Shown: positions 19,442 to 29,153, counted from the first letter of the stretch. The stretch: DNA of 64,000 nucleotides from Rebecca billardiae RCC1528 (GCA_965240325.2 OZ251231.1:744001-808000), one strand, 5' to 3'. Notes: generated from the letters alone by a model not told the origin. Made by a program: numbers and translations.

Positions 19442-20464
19442 CTAGTTAGTAGCAGGCTTAGCAGCGAGCAGGGAGGCCTGCCCGGCTGCCGCAAGGTGCA
19501 TGGGCAAGACGAGCTCGCTGAGTGCAGCCAGGCCGGCAAAGTCCTCGTCGACTACGCCTCGCGCGAATGTGGTGGCCAGCGCGGCGTACGCCACGCCCCA
19601 CTGCTCGACGAACGTGTCCGGGGCCGAGTGCGACACCACCTCCCACTCGCGCTCCACGCGCCCGCCAGAGCGCAGCCGCAGCGCGTGGTAATTGCCGTTC
19701 GGAGAGGTGCGGCTGAGCCGCACGCACGCGCGCGGGGCGCGATCACCAGGCAGCTGGTAGTGCATCGTTGCGGCGAGGTGGTCCTCAACCCGCTTCCCCG
19801 AAGGCGCAGTGCCGCACAGCGCGGGCCCTGGCTCGGCGGTGATGCGCGCGCACCGCGCGGCCACAGCGCCCTCGCCCTCCGTAGGGAGCTGCAAAATCGT
19901 GGCCAGCTCATGCCAGTCATGGGAAGACATGTCGACGCAGATGCCCCCAGAGGCGGCAGCGTACTCGAGCGGCGGGGGCGCGGCATCGCGCGTTTCCAGC
20001 TCGACGGTCACCGCCGACGGATCATCCGCGCTCGCGAGCGCCGCGCGTATCTCGGTAATCGCCGTTCGGACGATCGGATGGAGAGGCCGCTGGAAGCCGA
20101 CATAGGCGCGCAAGCCCTCGGCCGCGCATCGGACCGCGCACTGCTCGACGAAGCGGGGGTCGCCGGATGCTGGCTTCTCGACGAAGATGTTGCGCACGCG
20201 CGCCGCCATCGCGCGGTCCATCCACTTGGCATGTGTGTCGGTCGCCGAGGCGATCATCAGGTGCGTCATGTTGGGCAGAGCGGCCACCATCTCCTCCTCG
20301 TCATGCGTCACGCGCACGCCGGGCAGGACGATGTCACTGTGAGGCGAGTATGCAAGGACGGGGCTGCCCAGCGGCGCCTCGCTCAGTGCACGCGCGTACA
20401 CCTTGCCGATACGGCCGAGCCCGATCAGGCCGATCGTGCATCGATTGTCGTCGGTCGCCGCCAT
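19442..20464 (-). CDS. GFO/IDH/MocA-family NAD(P)-dependent oxidoreductase
   Basis: The 340-residue protein has an N-terminal Rossmann fold with the nucleotide-binding turn GLIGLGRIGKVYA (about 12-24), the family motif VEKPASGD with the conserved Lys-Pro pair, and GICVDMSSHDWHELATIL, where the His corresponds to the catalytic D-x-x-x-H-D-x-x region of inositol dehydrogenases. These enzymes oxidise or reduce sugars and inositols such as myo-inositol at a secondary hydroxyl. The substrate cannot be told from sequence. ATG at 20464 gives a short lead before the fold, better than a non-ATG start 48 bp upstream. Its promoter side has been invaded by the fold-back element, which begins 58 bp upstream of the ATG. 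Confidence 0.85.
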   Translation of the reverse strand: MAATDDNRCTIGLIGLGRIGKVYARALSEAPLGSPVLAYSPHSDIVLPGVRVTHDEEEMVAALPNMTHLMIASATDTHAKWMDRAMAARVRNIFVEKPASGDPRFVEQCAVRCAAEGLRAYVGFQRPLHPIVRTAITEIRAALASADDPSAVTVELETRDAAPPPLEYAAASGGICVDMSSHDWHELATILQLPTEGEGAVAARCARITAEPGPALCGTAPSGKRVEDHLAATMHYQLPGDRAPRACVRLSRTSPNGNYHALRLRSGGRVEREWEVVSHSAPDTFVEQWGVAYAALATTFARGVVDEDFAGLAALSELVLPMHLAAAGQASLLAAKPATN

Positions 20465-20513
20465 CGTTTTGGGCTGAATGGCTGATGTACTGTAGTGATG
20501 TCGGGCGCCCAAG

Positions 20514-20521
20514 TTTTCAAC
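20514..20521 (+). repeat. Left target-site duplication TTTTCAAC
   Basis: The same eight bases in direct orientation flank the element at 22802-22809. Confidence 0.8.
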
Positions 20522-22801
20522 CCCCCTACGTATTTACAGACGGTCTCTGCTGGAGACCGTCTCTGGGGAGCCCGGCCCAGAGACGAACTCTGGGCGCCAG
20601 CCGCCAAAGACCGTCTCTGCTGGAGACCATTTTCTCGGTGGCGCCACTGGCGCGAGCGCTCCCGGGGCTGTGCCGCCGCGGGGCTGCTGGCTCCGTTCGC
20701 CGCCAAGCGCCATGCCGGCCCCGCCCTGGAACGGCGCTGGCACACGAGACCGCGTACAGTACTGCGCACCGTGGATGCACTACGCAGCAGCTACGCTGTG
20801 CAGCGACTCGCGCGCTCCAACTTGTGGTGCCACGCGCTTGCGCGCTCGCGCGAACGCGTGTGTTCGAACGCACCTGTGCATGCTCGCACGCGAGAGGTCT
20901 GACTTGATGCTGACGAGCGTGGTGGCTCATGGCTCGCGAGGGGAGCCACATGCCACACTCTTTCTCCCCGCCCCCGAGCCCTCTCTCGCGCGTGGCTGTG
21001 ACAAGTACGCGCGCGCACGTTCTGAGCGCCGCAGCGCAACATGGCGCGCTCACTCACACTTCGCGCGCACCATCTCCTGCCGCAGACGACCAGCCCGTGC
21101 GCGTCGCGCGCCTTGCCCGAAAGGTGTGCGAGCAGCTGACCCGATCAGATCGATCGCCGGGCGCGCCGAGCAGTCTGCGCCCACGCCGCTGACCGGCGTG
21201 GGCGATGCAGGTTGGCGGATCACCTTACTGTGCGCTGGCCTCGGCGCAGCAGCCAAGTGTCCTGCGCGGCAGCCCTGGAGGTGCTTGGGGGCGCGCGCTC
21301 GGCCGTGGAGGCGCCCGCGCAGGCAAAGTGTATAGCTGAGCAGCCGCGAGAGAGCGCGCAGCGTCCTTCCATGTCAGGCGCCTCGCTCATAGGCACGTTC
21401 AGCACGTCTCGGGGCAGTGCGCGCCCACGCGACGCTGCCGCCCGCCTGCCGCGGAGCACAAGTGCCGCAAGTGCCAGGCGCGGGCAACGGTCAGTGGGAC
21501 ACTGTGTTATCTGTCTTGAAACGTGTTGGCCAGGCAAGTGGTGGTGAGATATTGTCACCATGCGATCCTTTAACTAGGCGCATACCGCTTTCGGCATCTC
21601 GCACCGTCGCGCTCGCGCTGTCGGCCCCGCCGTGACGGTGATCGTCATAGTTACGTGTAGTAGTGGCTCAGTAGTGGACAGTGCCAGGCAAGAAATACGC
21701 AGGCTAGGTGGGACGTGATCAAACCCCTGCTCGACGGTGCGAGGTCATACACTGCGCGTAGGTTAGATCGCACATTCCATCGCCGGCTCGTCCGACCCGT
21801 ACCGACGACGGAGTGCATCGCGGATGGCTGACCGTTGCCCGCGCCTGGCACTTGCGGCACTTGTGCTCCGCGGCAGGCGGGCGGCAGCGTCGCGTGGGCG
21901 CGCACTGCCCCGAGACGTGCTGAACGTGCCTATGAGCGAGGCGCCTGACATGGAAGGACGCTGCGCGCTCTCTCGCGGCTGCTCAGCTATACACTTTGCC
22001 TGCGCGGGCGCCTCCACGGCCGAGCGCGCGCCCCCAAGCACCTCCAGGGCTGCCGCGCAGGACACTTGGCTGCTGCGCCGAGGCCAGCGCGCAGTAAGGT
22101 GATCCGCCAACCTGCATCGCCCACGCCGGTCAGCGGCGTGGGCGCAGACTGCTCGGCGCGCCCGGCGATCGATCTGCTCGGGTCAGCTGCTCGCACACCT
22201 TTTGGGCAAGGCGCGCGACGCGCACGGGCTGGTCGTCTGCGGCAGGAGATGGTGCGCGCGAAGTGTGAGTGAGCGCGCCATGTTGCGCTGCGGCGCTCAG
22301 AACGTGCGCGCGTGTACTTGTCACAGCCACGCGCGAGAGAGGGCTCGGGGGCGGAGAGAAAGAGTGTGGCATGTGGCTCCCCTCGCGAGCCATGAGCCAC
22401 CACGCTCGTCAGCATCAAGTCAGACCTCTCGCGTGCGAGCATGCACAGGTGCGTTCGAACACACGCGTTCGCGCGAGCGCGCAAGCGCGTGGCACCACAA
22501 GTTGGAGCGCGCGAGTCGCTGCACAGCGTAGCTGCTGCGTAGTGCATCCACGGTGCGCAGTACTGTACGCGGTCTCGTGTGCCAGCGCCGTTCCAGGGCG
22601 GGGCCGGCATGGCGCTTGGCGGCGAACGGAGCCAGCAGCCCCGCGGCGGCACAGCCCCGGGAGCGCTCGCGCCAGTGGCGCCACCGAGAAAATGGTCTCC
22701 AGCAGAGACGGTCTTTGGCGGCTGGCGCCCAGAGTTCGTCTCTGGGCCGGGCTCCCCAGAGACGGTCTCCAGCAGAGACCGTCTGTAAATACGTAAGGGG
22801 G
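20522..22801. mobile_element. Fold-back (long terminal inverted repeat) DNA transposon, non-autonomous, 2280 bp
   Basis: The left arm 20522-21494 and right arm 21828-22801 (973-974 bp) are nearly perfect reverse complements, separated by a 333-bp unique spacer. The ends read CCCCCTACGTATTTACAG on the left and the complement CCCCCTTACGTATTTACAG on the right. The insertion is bounded by direct 8-bp copies of TTTTCAAC (20514-20521 and 22802-22809). Frames within the arms are GC-rich mirror images of one another with no transposase motifs, so I treat them as non-coding. An 8-bp duplication with very long inverted arms fits Mutator-like or hAT-like non-autonomous elements; the superfamily is not decided by what is visible. 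The insertion sits in the shared promoter of the flanking divergent genes. Confidence 0.9.
20530..20562. repeat. Subterminal hairpin in the left arm (mirrored near 22767)
   Basis: Inside each arm end, GACGGTCTC and its complement GAGACCGTC flank the loop TGCTG, and a third related half-site lies about 70 bp further in. Such subterminal palindromes are typical transposase-binding regions. Confidence 0.6.
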
Positions 22802-22809
22802 TTTTCAAC
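22802..22809 (+). repeat. Right target-site duplication TTTTCAAC
   Basis: Direct copy of 20514-20521 immediately outside the right arm. Confidence 0.8.
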
Positions 22810-22894
22810 CAGCTATGGTACAGGGTCCTGAGCAAGCAGGGTGGGCGCACCCCCTCGCTCGCCCCTCGCCGCCCACTTGCTTGCAGCTCGAATC

Positions 22895-24244
22895 ATGTGG
22901 GCCCGACGGATCCAGGAGCGCAGTCCGAAGCCGCAGGTGGACGAGAAGAGGGTCAGCATCCTCTCCCCGCTCTCGCCCAAAGGCCGGCACGACCTGATGG
23001 CGCCCACGCGCAGCGCGACCTCTGTGAACGCAGGCTCCTACCTCTCGATGGCGATCAACGCTCACGGCCAGCTCGTGTGGTGGGGCGGCGACTCGGTGGG
23101 GGCGACGCAGCTGGCCGCGAAGGCACGCACAGCCATTGTCGAGGTCTCCGACGACCACACGCAGACGAAGCTCGCCGAGCAGAGCGCCGCGCGCGGCTTG
23201 GACTACGAGCCGGCGCTGCTGAAGCTCTGGATCCCTCGCGCGGGTGCGGTCGTGCAGGTTTCGGCGGGCGGGCGGCATGGCGTTCTGCTGCTCGAATCGG
23301 GCGACGTGTTCACGTTCGGCGAGAACACGTATGGCCAGCTCGGCACAGGCGACTTCATCCCGGTCACCACCCCGCGAGCTGTCGACTTCTTCCGAGTCTC
23401 GCGCACGCGGTGCGCAGAGGTGGCCGCGGGCCGTATGCACTCGCTCGCCATCGACACGCAGGGCGTGGTGTACTCGTGGGGGCAGGGCCAGAATGGCGCG
23501 CTCGGGCTGCGCTCCCTCGACGACTGCCTCACTCCCACGCCCGTCGAGCTGCTCGGCCAGACCGAGTCGCTCAAGAAGCTCGGGCACGTGATCTCGATCT
23601 CGGCCTCCGATCACAGCATCGCGATCACGAGCCGCGGCACGGTGTACGCGTGGGGGCTGGGCTCGTCGGGGCAGCTCGGGCTGGGCGACACTCGGTCGCA
23701 CCGCAAGCCGAGGCTCATCGGCGGCATGCACGACGCGCACGTCATCGGCGCCTCGTGCGGACACGAGCACACGCTGCTGCTCACGCGCGATGGCACGGCC
23801 TTCTCATTCGGTCAGGGCAGCAGCGGCCAGCTCGGCCACGGCGTGCGTGAGGCCGAGCTGCAGCCGCGCGCGATCGCGGCGCTCGAAGCGAAGGGCCGCG
23901 TCGCGCAGGTCGCGGCGGGCGGCTCGCACTCGCTCTTCCTCCTCGAGAACGGCACCGTGCAGTCGTGCGGCGCGAGCGCGTTTGGCGCGCTCGGCCAGGG
24001 CGGCTTTGTGAAGGAGGCGCTGGTCCCGCGCGAGATCACCGGCGGGTACGGCATCGAGAAGGTGATGGCGGTCGCCGCGGGGTTTCTGCACTCGATCGTC
24101 GTCACGATCGTCGGGCAGACCTTCGCCTTCGGCGCGAACTCGTCGCTGCAGCTCGGCGAGACGCGCCACGCGTACTCGAGCGTGCCTCGGCTGGTGTACG
24201 GGCTCCACGCGCAGACCGCGCGCGATGTGTCGCGATTCGCCTAG
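22895..24244 (+). CDS. RCC1-repeat beta-propeller protein
   Basis: The 449-residue protein consists mostly of RCC1 blades: SYLSMAINAHGQLVWWGGDS, GDVFTFGENTYGQLGTGDFI, AIDTQGVVYSWGQGQNGALG, AITSRGTVYAWGLGSSGQLG, LTRDGTAFSFGQGSSGQLGH, LENGTVQSCGASAFGALGQG, VGQTFAFGANSSLQLGETRH. Seven blades would close a propeller. RCC1 itself is the Ran nucleotide exchange factor, but many relatives are scaffolds or channels of other exchange activity, and the short basic N-terminus gives no further clue. The start is the ATG at 22895; a GTG at 22841 is only 31 bp beyond the transposon's target duplication. The native promoter is now separated from the oxidoreductase by the inserted element. Confidence 0.85.
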   Translation: MWARRIQERSPKPQVDEKRVSILSPLSPKGRHDLMAPTRSATSVNAGSYLSMAINAHGQLVWWGGDSVGATQLAAKARTAIVEVSDDHTQTKLAEQSAARGLDYEPALLKLWIPRAGAVVQVSAGGRHGVLLLESGDVFTFGENTYGQLGTGDFIPVTTPRAVDFFRVSRTRCAEVAAGRMHSLAIDTQGVVYSWGQGQNGALGLRSLDDCLTPTPVELLGQTESLKKLGHVISISASDHSIAITSRGTVYAWGLGSSGQLGLGDTRSHRKPRLIGGMHDAHVIGASCGHEHTLLLTRDGTAFSFGQGSSGQLGHGVREAELQPRAIAALEAKGRVAQVAAGGSHSLFLLENGTVQSCGASAFGALGQGGFVKEALVPREITGGYGIEKVMAVAAGFLHSIVVTIVGQTFAFGANSSLQLGETRHAYSSVPRLVYGLHAQTARDVSRFA

Positions 24245-24763
24245 CGTCTGAGGCTGAGCGAGCGACGAGACCTAGGAGTCACTCTGACGTAAGACTGACG
24301 GTCAGACCTCGCTAAGCAGTGAGTGCCTCACGCGCCCACGGGCATCACCGCGGTGCCATCACTATGTCAGACGTACTTCCTACATAGCTGGTGAATTGTT
24401 TTAAAAAATGCGAGGTCGAAGGTGCGTCAGTCGCGCATGCAGGGTTGGTGAGAAATCAGTCGAGCCGTGCGTGTGCATCGTCGTCTGCGCCCGCCAGCAT
24501 GCTGCATGCAATAGTGCGCGTGCGCGCCGTGACACACTGTGTCTGTGTCTCGTGTCTGTCTGTGTGTGTGTGTGTGTTCCGAGAGAGAGAGAGAGAGATC
24601 GAGATCGAGAGATCGAGATCGAGAGAGAGAGAGAGAGAGAGAGGGATCGAGGCGGATCTCCAGTGCATCTTTGGTGTGGTAGATATGGTACATCACGACT
24701 CGGGGGAATGAGGCGTCAGCAGAATGTCGAGCGTCTCCTCGTGGCCTAAGGGCGCGCGGGCTC
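24245..24763. other. Convergent intergenic region with microsatellite
   Basis: No gene is seen. A (TG)n run passes directly into an imperfect (GA)n/(GATC) run at about 24541-24645; the protein-like frames across it are pure repeat translation. Confidence 0.6.
24541..24645 (+). repeat. Compound microsatellite (TG)n-(GA)n
   Basis: Alternating TG of about 18 bp is followed by GA repeats interrupted by GATC units over about 65 bp, just downstream of two convergent genes. Confidence 0.9.
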
Positions 24764-26305
24764 CTACGCCTGCACAAAGTCGTCCTGCTTCTCCCACTCG
24801 GGCTTGTACACCCGCATCGAGCTCGCGCCGATCATGATTTTTGTGAGCGCCTCGAGCCGGTCGAAGACGCTCTCCTGCACGTACGGCACCCCGTGCTTCT
24901 CGCAAATGGCGCGCAGCCGCGGCGCAGCCTTCTGGTACGAGAGCATCGAGAGGTTGGGCCAGACCTGCGGCGCGCGGGGGAGGCGTGCGCGGCGCGGCGG
25001 GGAGGCGGAGGCTGCTGAGCGGCGGCGCAGACGCAGAAGCAGACGCGCGCGCGCCCCGGACCCGCGCCTGCGCAGGCGCGCCGCCCCGGGCCCGCGCGCG
25101 CGCGCTCTGGCGAGGCGCGCGCGCACGTGGTGCTCAATCTGGTAGTTGAGCCAGCCGTGCAAGAAGTCGTTCACGTCGCCGCCCGTGCGGAAGTTGGCGG
25201 AGGAGACGACCTGGCGCATGTACCACGTGCCCGTGTTCACGCGCGCCGGCCCCTTCTCGAAGCGGTACAAGTCATCGCCCGCGTGGTTCGTCGCAATCAC
25301 GATGAAGGAGTGGATGTTAGAGACGACGTCGGCGAGCGCGAGGTTGAGCAGCGCGTTGCCGAACAGCGCGCCCGCCGGCAGGCCGAGCGCGGCGCCCGCG
25401 GCGACGAAGGGGAGCGGGAGCAGGAAGAAGTGGGTGACGAAGTACGGCAGGAACACGCGCTTCATGAAGTCCCCCGCGCTCACGCCCGACGCGGCCATGT
25501 CCTCCGCGCTGAGCAGCGAGGGGAGCACGAGGACTGCGTGCTCGTCGACCTCGTCGCCGAGCGGCGTGCCCGCCTTGCGCGCCTCGGCGATCTTGAGCTG
25601 CTTGTACGTGTTGGGCGCGTAGTAGTACCACTTCCACACGCCGGCGAGGAACGCGACGGCCCCGCGCTTCGCGAAGTTGGGCACCGGGAAGCCGCGCAGC
25701 ATCTCGAGGTTGCGCTCGACCAGGTCGGGGTCCTCGATCTCGCCCAGCCGGTAGTGGTGCAGGTTGTTGTGCTCGACGTTCCACGCCTCGGGGAGCATCC
25801 AGTCGAACCAGTCGCGGACGCGCGCGAGCGGGGAGCCGACGGCGAAGACGCGCGAGTTGAAACGCTCGTCCTGCCCGTTGTACCCGCCGTGGCACGTGTG
25901 GTGCGCGATCATCGTCCAGCGCGACATCGTCCACGTCGAGAGCGCGAGCACGGTGATCGGGTTGAGCGGGAGGACGACGGAGAGCACGCCGATCACGCCG
26001 CAGAGGTTGGACCAGCTGATGATCTTGCGCAGGTGCGCCATGTCCTCCTCGCCCTGCTCCGCCTTCAGCTCGCGCCCGAGCGCCATCACGTCCCGCTGGA
26101 ACGCGTCGAGGTCGACATCCGCGATCCACGCGTCCTCCGGCTCGAGCTCGCCGGGGCGCAGCGCGACGTCCACCGCGGGCGCGCCCGTCGCCGGAATGGC
26201 GACCATGCGCGAGCGCGCGATGGGCGCCCGCGCCGCGCGCTGCGACACGCCCACCGGCCGCGAGCCGGCGTGCAACGCGAGAGCGGTCAACACGACGGAC
26301 AACAT
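24764..26305 (-). CDS. Plastid-targeted fatty acid desaturase, two exons (26305-25127, 24964-24764)
   Basis: Spliced length is 459 residues. The first 35 residues (MLSVVLTALALHAGSRPVGV...) look like a signal plus transit peptide. Three histidine boxes of membrane acyl-lipid desaturases are present: AHHTCHGG (about 134-141), EHNNLHH (178-184) and QIEHH (389-393), with two hydrophobic hairpins between (CGVIGVLSVVLPLNPITVLA; FFLLPLPFVAAGAALGLPAG). Box 3 is split from WPNLSMLSYQK by the intron. There is no cytochrome b5 HPGG motif, so this is not a fused front-end desaturase. Bound di-iron inserts a double bond using ferredoxin- or cytochrome-supplied electrons; regiospecificity cannot be read from sequence. 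The 162-bp intron is open in frame, so an unspliced reading is possible but would break the box 3 context. Confidence 0.85.
   Translation of the reverse strand: MLSVVLTALALHAGSRPVGVSQRAARAPIARSRMVAIPATGAPAVDVALRPGELEPEDAWIADVDLDAFQRDVMALGRELKAEQGEEDMAHLRKIISWSNLCGVIGVLSVVLPLNPITVLALSTWTMSRWTMIAHHTCHGGYNGQDERFNSRVFAVGSPLARVRDWFDWMLPEAWNVEHNNLHHYRLGEIEDPDLVERNLEMLRGFPVPNFAKRGAVAFLAGVWKWYYYAPNTYKQLKIAEARKAGTPLGDEVDEHAVLVLPSLLSAEDMAASGVSAGDFMKRVFLPYFVTHFFLLPLPFVAAGAALGLPAGALFGNALLNLALADVVSNIHSFIVIATNHAGDDLYRFEKGPARVNTGTWYMRQVVSSANFRTGGDVNDFLHGWLNYQIEHHVRARLARARARGPGAARLRRRGSGARARLLLRLRRRSAASASPPRRARLPRAPQVWPNLSMLSYQKAAPRLRAICEKHGVPYVQESVFDRLEALTKIMIGASSMRVYKPEWEKQDDFVQA
24965..25126 (-). other. 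Desaturase intron (162 bp, phase 0)
   Basis: On the minus strand it begins GTGCGCGCGCGCC and ends CGCGCCGCAG. It is a multiple of three without stops. The translated insert is Arg/Ala/Pro-rich and interrupts QIEHH-VWP. Confidence 0.85.
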
Positions 26306-27242
26306 CGCGAACGTGCTGATTCGCCGTTCGCGGTGGCTGGAATGACCGGAACGTAAACCGAGGATGCGCGCGATTGGCGCGCGCTCTCTGAAGATGCGCG
26401 CGCTTGGCGAGGACCTCGAGAGCTGACAACACTCAGATTCATCGGTTTCTCGGCGCAAAAGAGAATGGGCGCGAAGCCGAGGCGAATGAAGAAGTTTGGC
26501 CGGCGTTGCTGCACCCGGACTGCTCAGGAGTCATACCCGTACAGCGCCGGGAGACTCACGGGAGACTCACTCAACTTTAATGGTCGGTCCCGGGCGCAAG
26601 GTTGGTGCGCAGGCGACAAGAATTGGCTCACATTTAGCGTCTCGGAGATCTCCTTCGGACACTCCGCGGGTTGGTTGCGCTCCGCTGCCGCCCGCGCGCG
26701 CTAAAATTCATTCTTTAAAATAGGGTTTTCAGTGCACTAAGAACCAAGCGAAGAAGATGACTCCAACGGGCAAAAAAGAGCAAAATCAACAGATTTGCGG
26801 AGCTTCCCGTAGGCTATGAAGGGCACGGTGCAGGCGAGTGATGCGGGCGCTCCATGGCCATGTCGGCCGTCGCGGATGGCGTCAACGCACGCCACATGCT
26901 CAAGACACATGCTCACTCGCACACACTTGGGTTGGGCGGGGCGAGACCGCGCTCGCGCAGCCAATCGACACTCAACGACGCTTGTTCGTTGCGGCTGCTT
27001 TGACACAGCGAACGGCAGGGTGCAGACTCGAGATGTGAGGGTCATGCGGGCTTGGACTCGTAGCCAGTACCCACTGGCGGCAGCCTGCATGCCGCGCGTA
27101 CTCCTCCGGACGCGAACTCGTACATCGAGCGGCCAAACTGCTGCGCGAGTCGCCGCCCCAAGTCACAAGCTCGCCATGGATCGCAGAGCCCGCGTAATCT
27201 CGGCGCTGTACGGGTACTGCAGTCATGTTGTAACCCGGCCAC
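26306..27242. other. Upstream region of the desaturase; no gene seen
   Basis: About 0.9 kb leads from the desaturase start to the tandem unit. On the minus strand around 27040-27240 there are scraps such as IHGELVTWGGDS in shifting frames that recall RCC1-like repeats, probably a degenerate fragment. No intact gene. Confidence 0.4.
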
Positions 27243-27451
27243 AGCTTACGTACGTTTGTTGCTCTGCTGTGTGCCAACCTCGGCAACCTCGACATTCCTC
27301 GACATTCCTCGACCTTCCTCGACAACCTCGTTGACGGAGCTCGTCTTGTATTTGTCAGTAGGGAAATGCGACGAGGATTCCCCCAGGAACAACGAGCACC
27401 TCCGTGCCGCTTGTCCGTCCCGTCCCACCCCGCCGATCCAACCCGGAGACC

Positions 27452-28696
27452 ATGACGACGCGCGCGACGACCAGCGAGCCGAAGAAGCCGTCGGCGGACG
27501 CCCTCCAGGAGCCGCGGGGGACGAAGTCGCAGAAGACGAATGCCACGTCCGACGTCGCCGGCGATGGCGGCGTCACCTCGGACGGGTTCGGCACGTCGAA
27601 CCCGGCGTCGGGCGGCCGTGCGCACGGCGGCGCGTGCGGCAAGCGCCCAGCAAGGGAGTGCCCGCAGGCGGAGACTGCGACGGGCGCTTCGAAGAAGCGC
27701 AAGGCCGCGCCCGGCCCCGCTGCCGACGACGCCATCGGCATGCAGTCGCCTGCTGGCAGCACGTCGGCCGGCGGAAGCAAGGAGCCGCTCCCACCGGCGG
27801 CGCAGGCGGTGCAGGACAAGATGCTGAAGCAGGTGTGCGCCGGGCGTGCGCCGCGCGCGCGCACGCTGCCTTGTGCGACGGCGCTGACCCACCCCGCACC
27901 GCGCATCGCCTGCGCCGTTCAGACCGAGGCGATCAATCGGCTCGCGCAGCAGCGCGCCAAGGCGCTGGAGAAGGCGACCGAGCTGAAGCAAACGTCGGTG
28001 TCGCTCGGCCCGCCGGCGAACACGTCGTCGTTCGCGCAGGACCACGTCGAGCGCTGCGCGGACAAGAGCAACATCCGCGTGAACATCGGCGCGCAGATGC
28101 CGACGAAGCTCACGTTCGACGTGCGCCGCCAGGTGGTGTTCGGCGTGTACGTCGTGGTGCACCAGGAGGGAGTGCCGGGCGCCGAGGCCATGTTCAATGA
28201 GGGCAAGCACGTGAACAAGAACGGCGAGCAGCGCAGCTTTCTCTACAACGAGGCGCCGTCCATCGAGTACGTGCCGGTGGCGGCTGAGGACGAGCAGTAC
28301 CGCGTGCGCGTGCGCGCCATCGTGTTCGAGCCGCGCTCGCGCCTGATGGCGGGCCACATCCTGGAGGGCATCAAGACGGCGCCGCTCGGCTTTGCGCCCA
28401 TCGTGGGCACGCTCCCGACGGTGGACGAGGTCGACCTGAACATCCCGATCGCGCGCCGCCACTCGCTGATGGCGTTCTACGACGTGGACGGCGAGGCGTT
28501 CGGCATCTTCGGCGACGACCTCAAGTTCTACATCAAGGCCATCGAGGCGCTGGCGGTTCAGGCTGGTGCCAGCGTGCTGCAGATCGTGCGCACGCCGATC
28601 GAGACGCAGATGCACTTTGGCGGAGACATCGTGCTGGCCTGCAAGGTGACGACGGCGATCCGTGCTGAGCTGGGCGTGGCGATCACGGGCATGTGA
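27452..28696 (+). CDS. Unknown two-exon gene of the 3-kb unit, copy 1 (27452-27832, 27923-28696)
   Basis: The spliced protein is 384 residues. Exon 1 (127 residues) is low-complexity, rich in Thr/Ser/Ala/Gly with a basic ASKKRKAAPGP nuclear-signal-like stretch. Exon 2 (257 residues) starts with a helix (EAINRLAQQRAKALEKATEL) and has a compact alternating strand/helix domain: KLTFDVRRQVVFGVYVVVHQ, PSIEYVPV, YRVRVRAIVFEPRSRLMAGH, HSLMAFYDVDGEAFGIFGDD, ending VTTAIRAELGVAITGM. I recognise no family. Exons in the two copies have identical lengths while the intron differs by 6 bp, supporting the splice sites. In exon 2 I count four silent and two replacement differences between copies; exon 1 has mostly replacements. 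This suggests the exon 2 domain is under constraint. Confidence 0.65.
   Translation: MTTRATTSEPKKPSADALQEPRGTKSQKTNATSDVAGDGGVTSDGFGTSNPASGGRAHGGACGKRPARECPQAETATGASKKRKAAPGPAADDAIGMQSPAGSTSAGGSKEPLPPAAQAVQDKMLKQVCAGRAPRARTLPCATALTHPAPRIACAVQTEAINRLAQQRAKALEKATELKQTSVSLGPPANTSSFAQDHVERCADKSNIRVNIGAQMPTKLTFDVRRQVVFGVYVVVHQEGVPGAEAMFNEGKHVNKNGEQRSFLYNEAPSIEYVPVAAEDEQYRVRVRAIVFEPRSRLMAGHILEGIKTAPLGFAPIVGTLPTVDEVDLNIPIARRHSLMAFYDVDGEAFGIFGDDLKFYIKAIEALAVQAGASVLQIVRTPIETQMHFGGDIVLACKVTTAIRAELGVAITGM
27833..27922 (+). other. Intron of unit gene, copy 1 (90 bp)
   Basis: It begins GTGTGCGCCGGGC and ends GCGCCGTTCAG. It is phase 0 and open in frame. The second copy is 96 bp through duplication of GCCGTT near its 3' end. 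Confidence 0.75.
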
Positions 28697-28718
28697 GACG
28701 GCTGGCAAGACTGTGTGC

Positions 28719-28761
28719 GGGTGGGTGGGAAGGGGGTCGAGCACGGGTGGGTGGGAAGGGG
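28719..28761 (+). repeat. Two G-quadruplex-type motifs after the unit gene
   Basis: Two blocks of the form GGGTGGGTGGGAAGGGG occur at 28719-28736 and 28745-28761, starting 23 bp after the stop codon. The same pair is at 31731-31773 in copy 2. Confidence 0.8.
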
Positions 28762-29153
28762 TTCGGGTGGGCACGTGGGCCCGCAGTCGGTGATAGGCCC
28801 CGCATGCACCGCCGAAGCGGTGTGCGTGTTGCAGCACGCACTGCCGATGCTGCAGCATAGTGACTGCGTGATCGGATAGAATACGACGTCAAGTATGATT
28901 TTTAGGGCGCGTGCCGCGCATAGACCGAATGGTGCACAGCCGGCGTGCACTAGCCTGGGGCTGGCAGGCGTCCTCCAGGCGGGCATGAATAAGTCATTAT
29001 TCGCGCAGTTATTATTTCAGCTCCGCGGTTGCTCCTTGACGATTTTCCAAGCTCGGAGGCTTCGGAGGATCAGCAACATCATCCTCAAGCGTTCTGCGAC
29101 CTAGGAATCTAGGATCAGCGCAACATCGTCAAACGTGCTGAGACCTAGGTAGC

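Noticed and set aside
20526-22850. Paired frames of 175-290 residues in the fold-back arms
   Set aside because: Both strands and both arms give open frames because of GC content; no transposase motif is visible.
27042-27240. RCC1-like fragment IHGELVTWGGDS on the minus strand
   Set aside because: The similarity is 12 residues in shifting frames; it is too short to call a gene.
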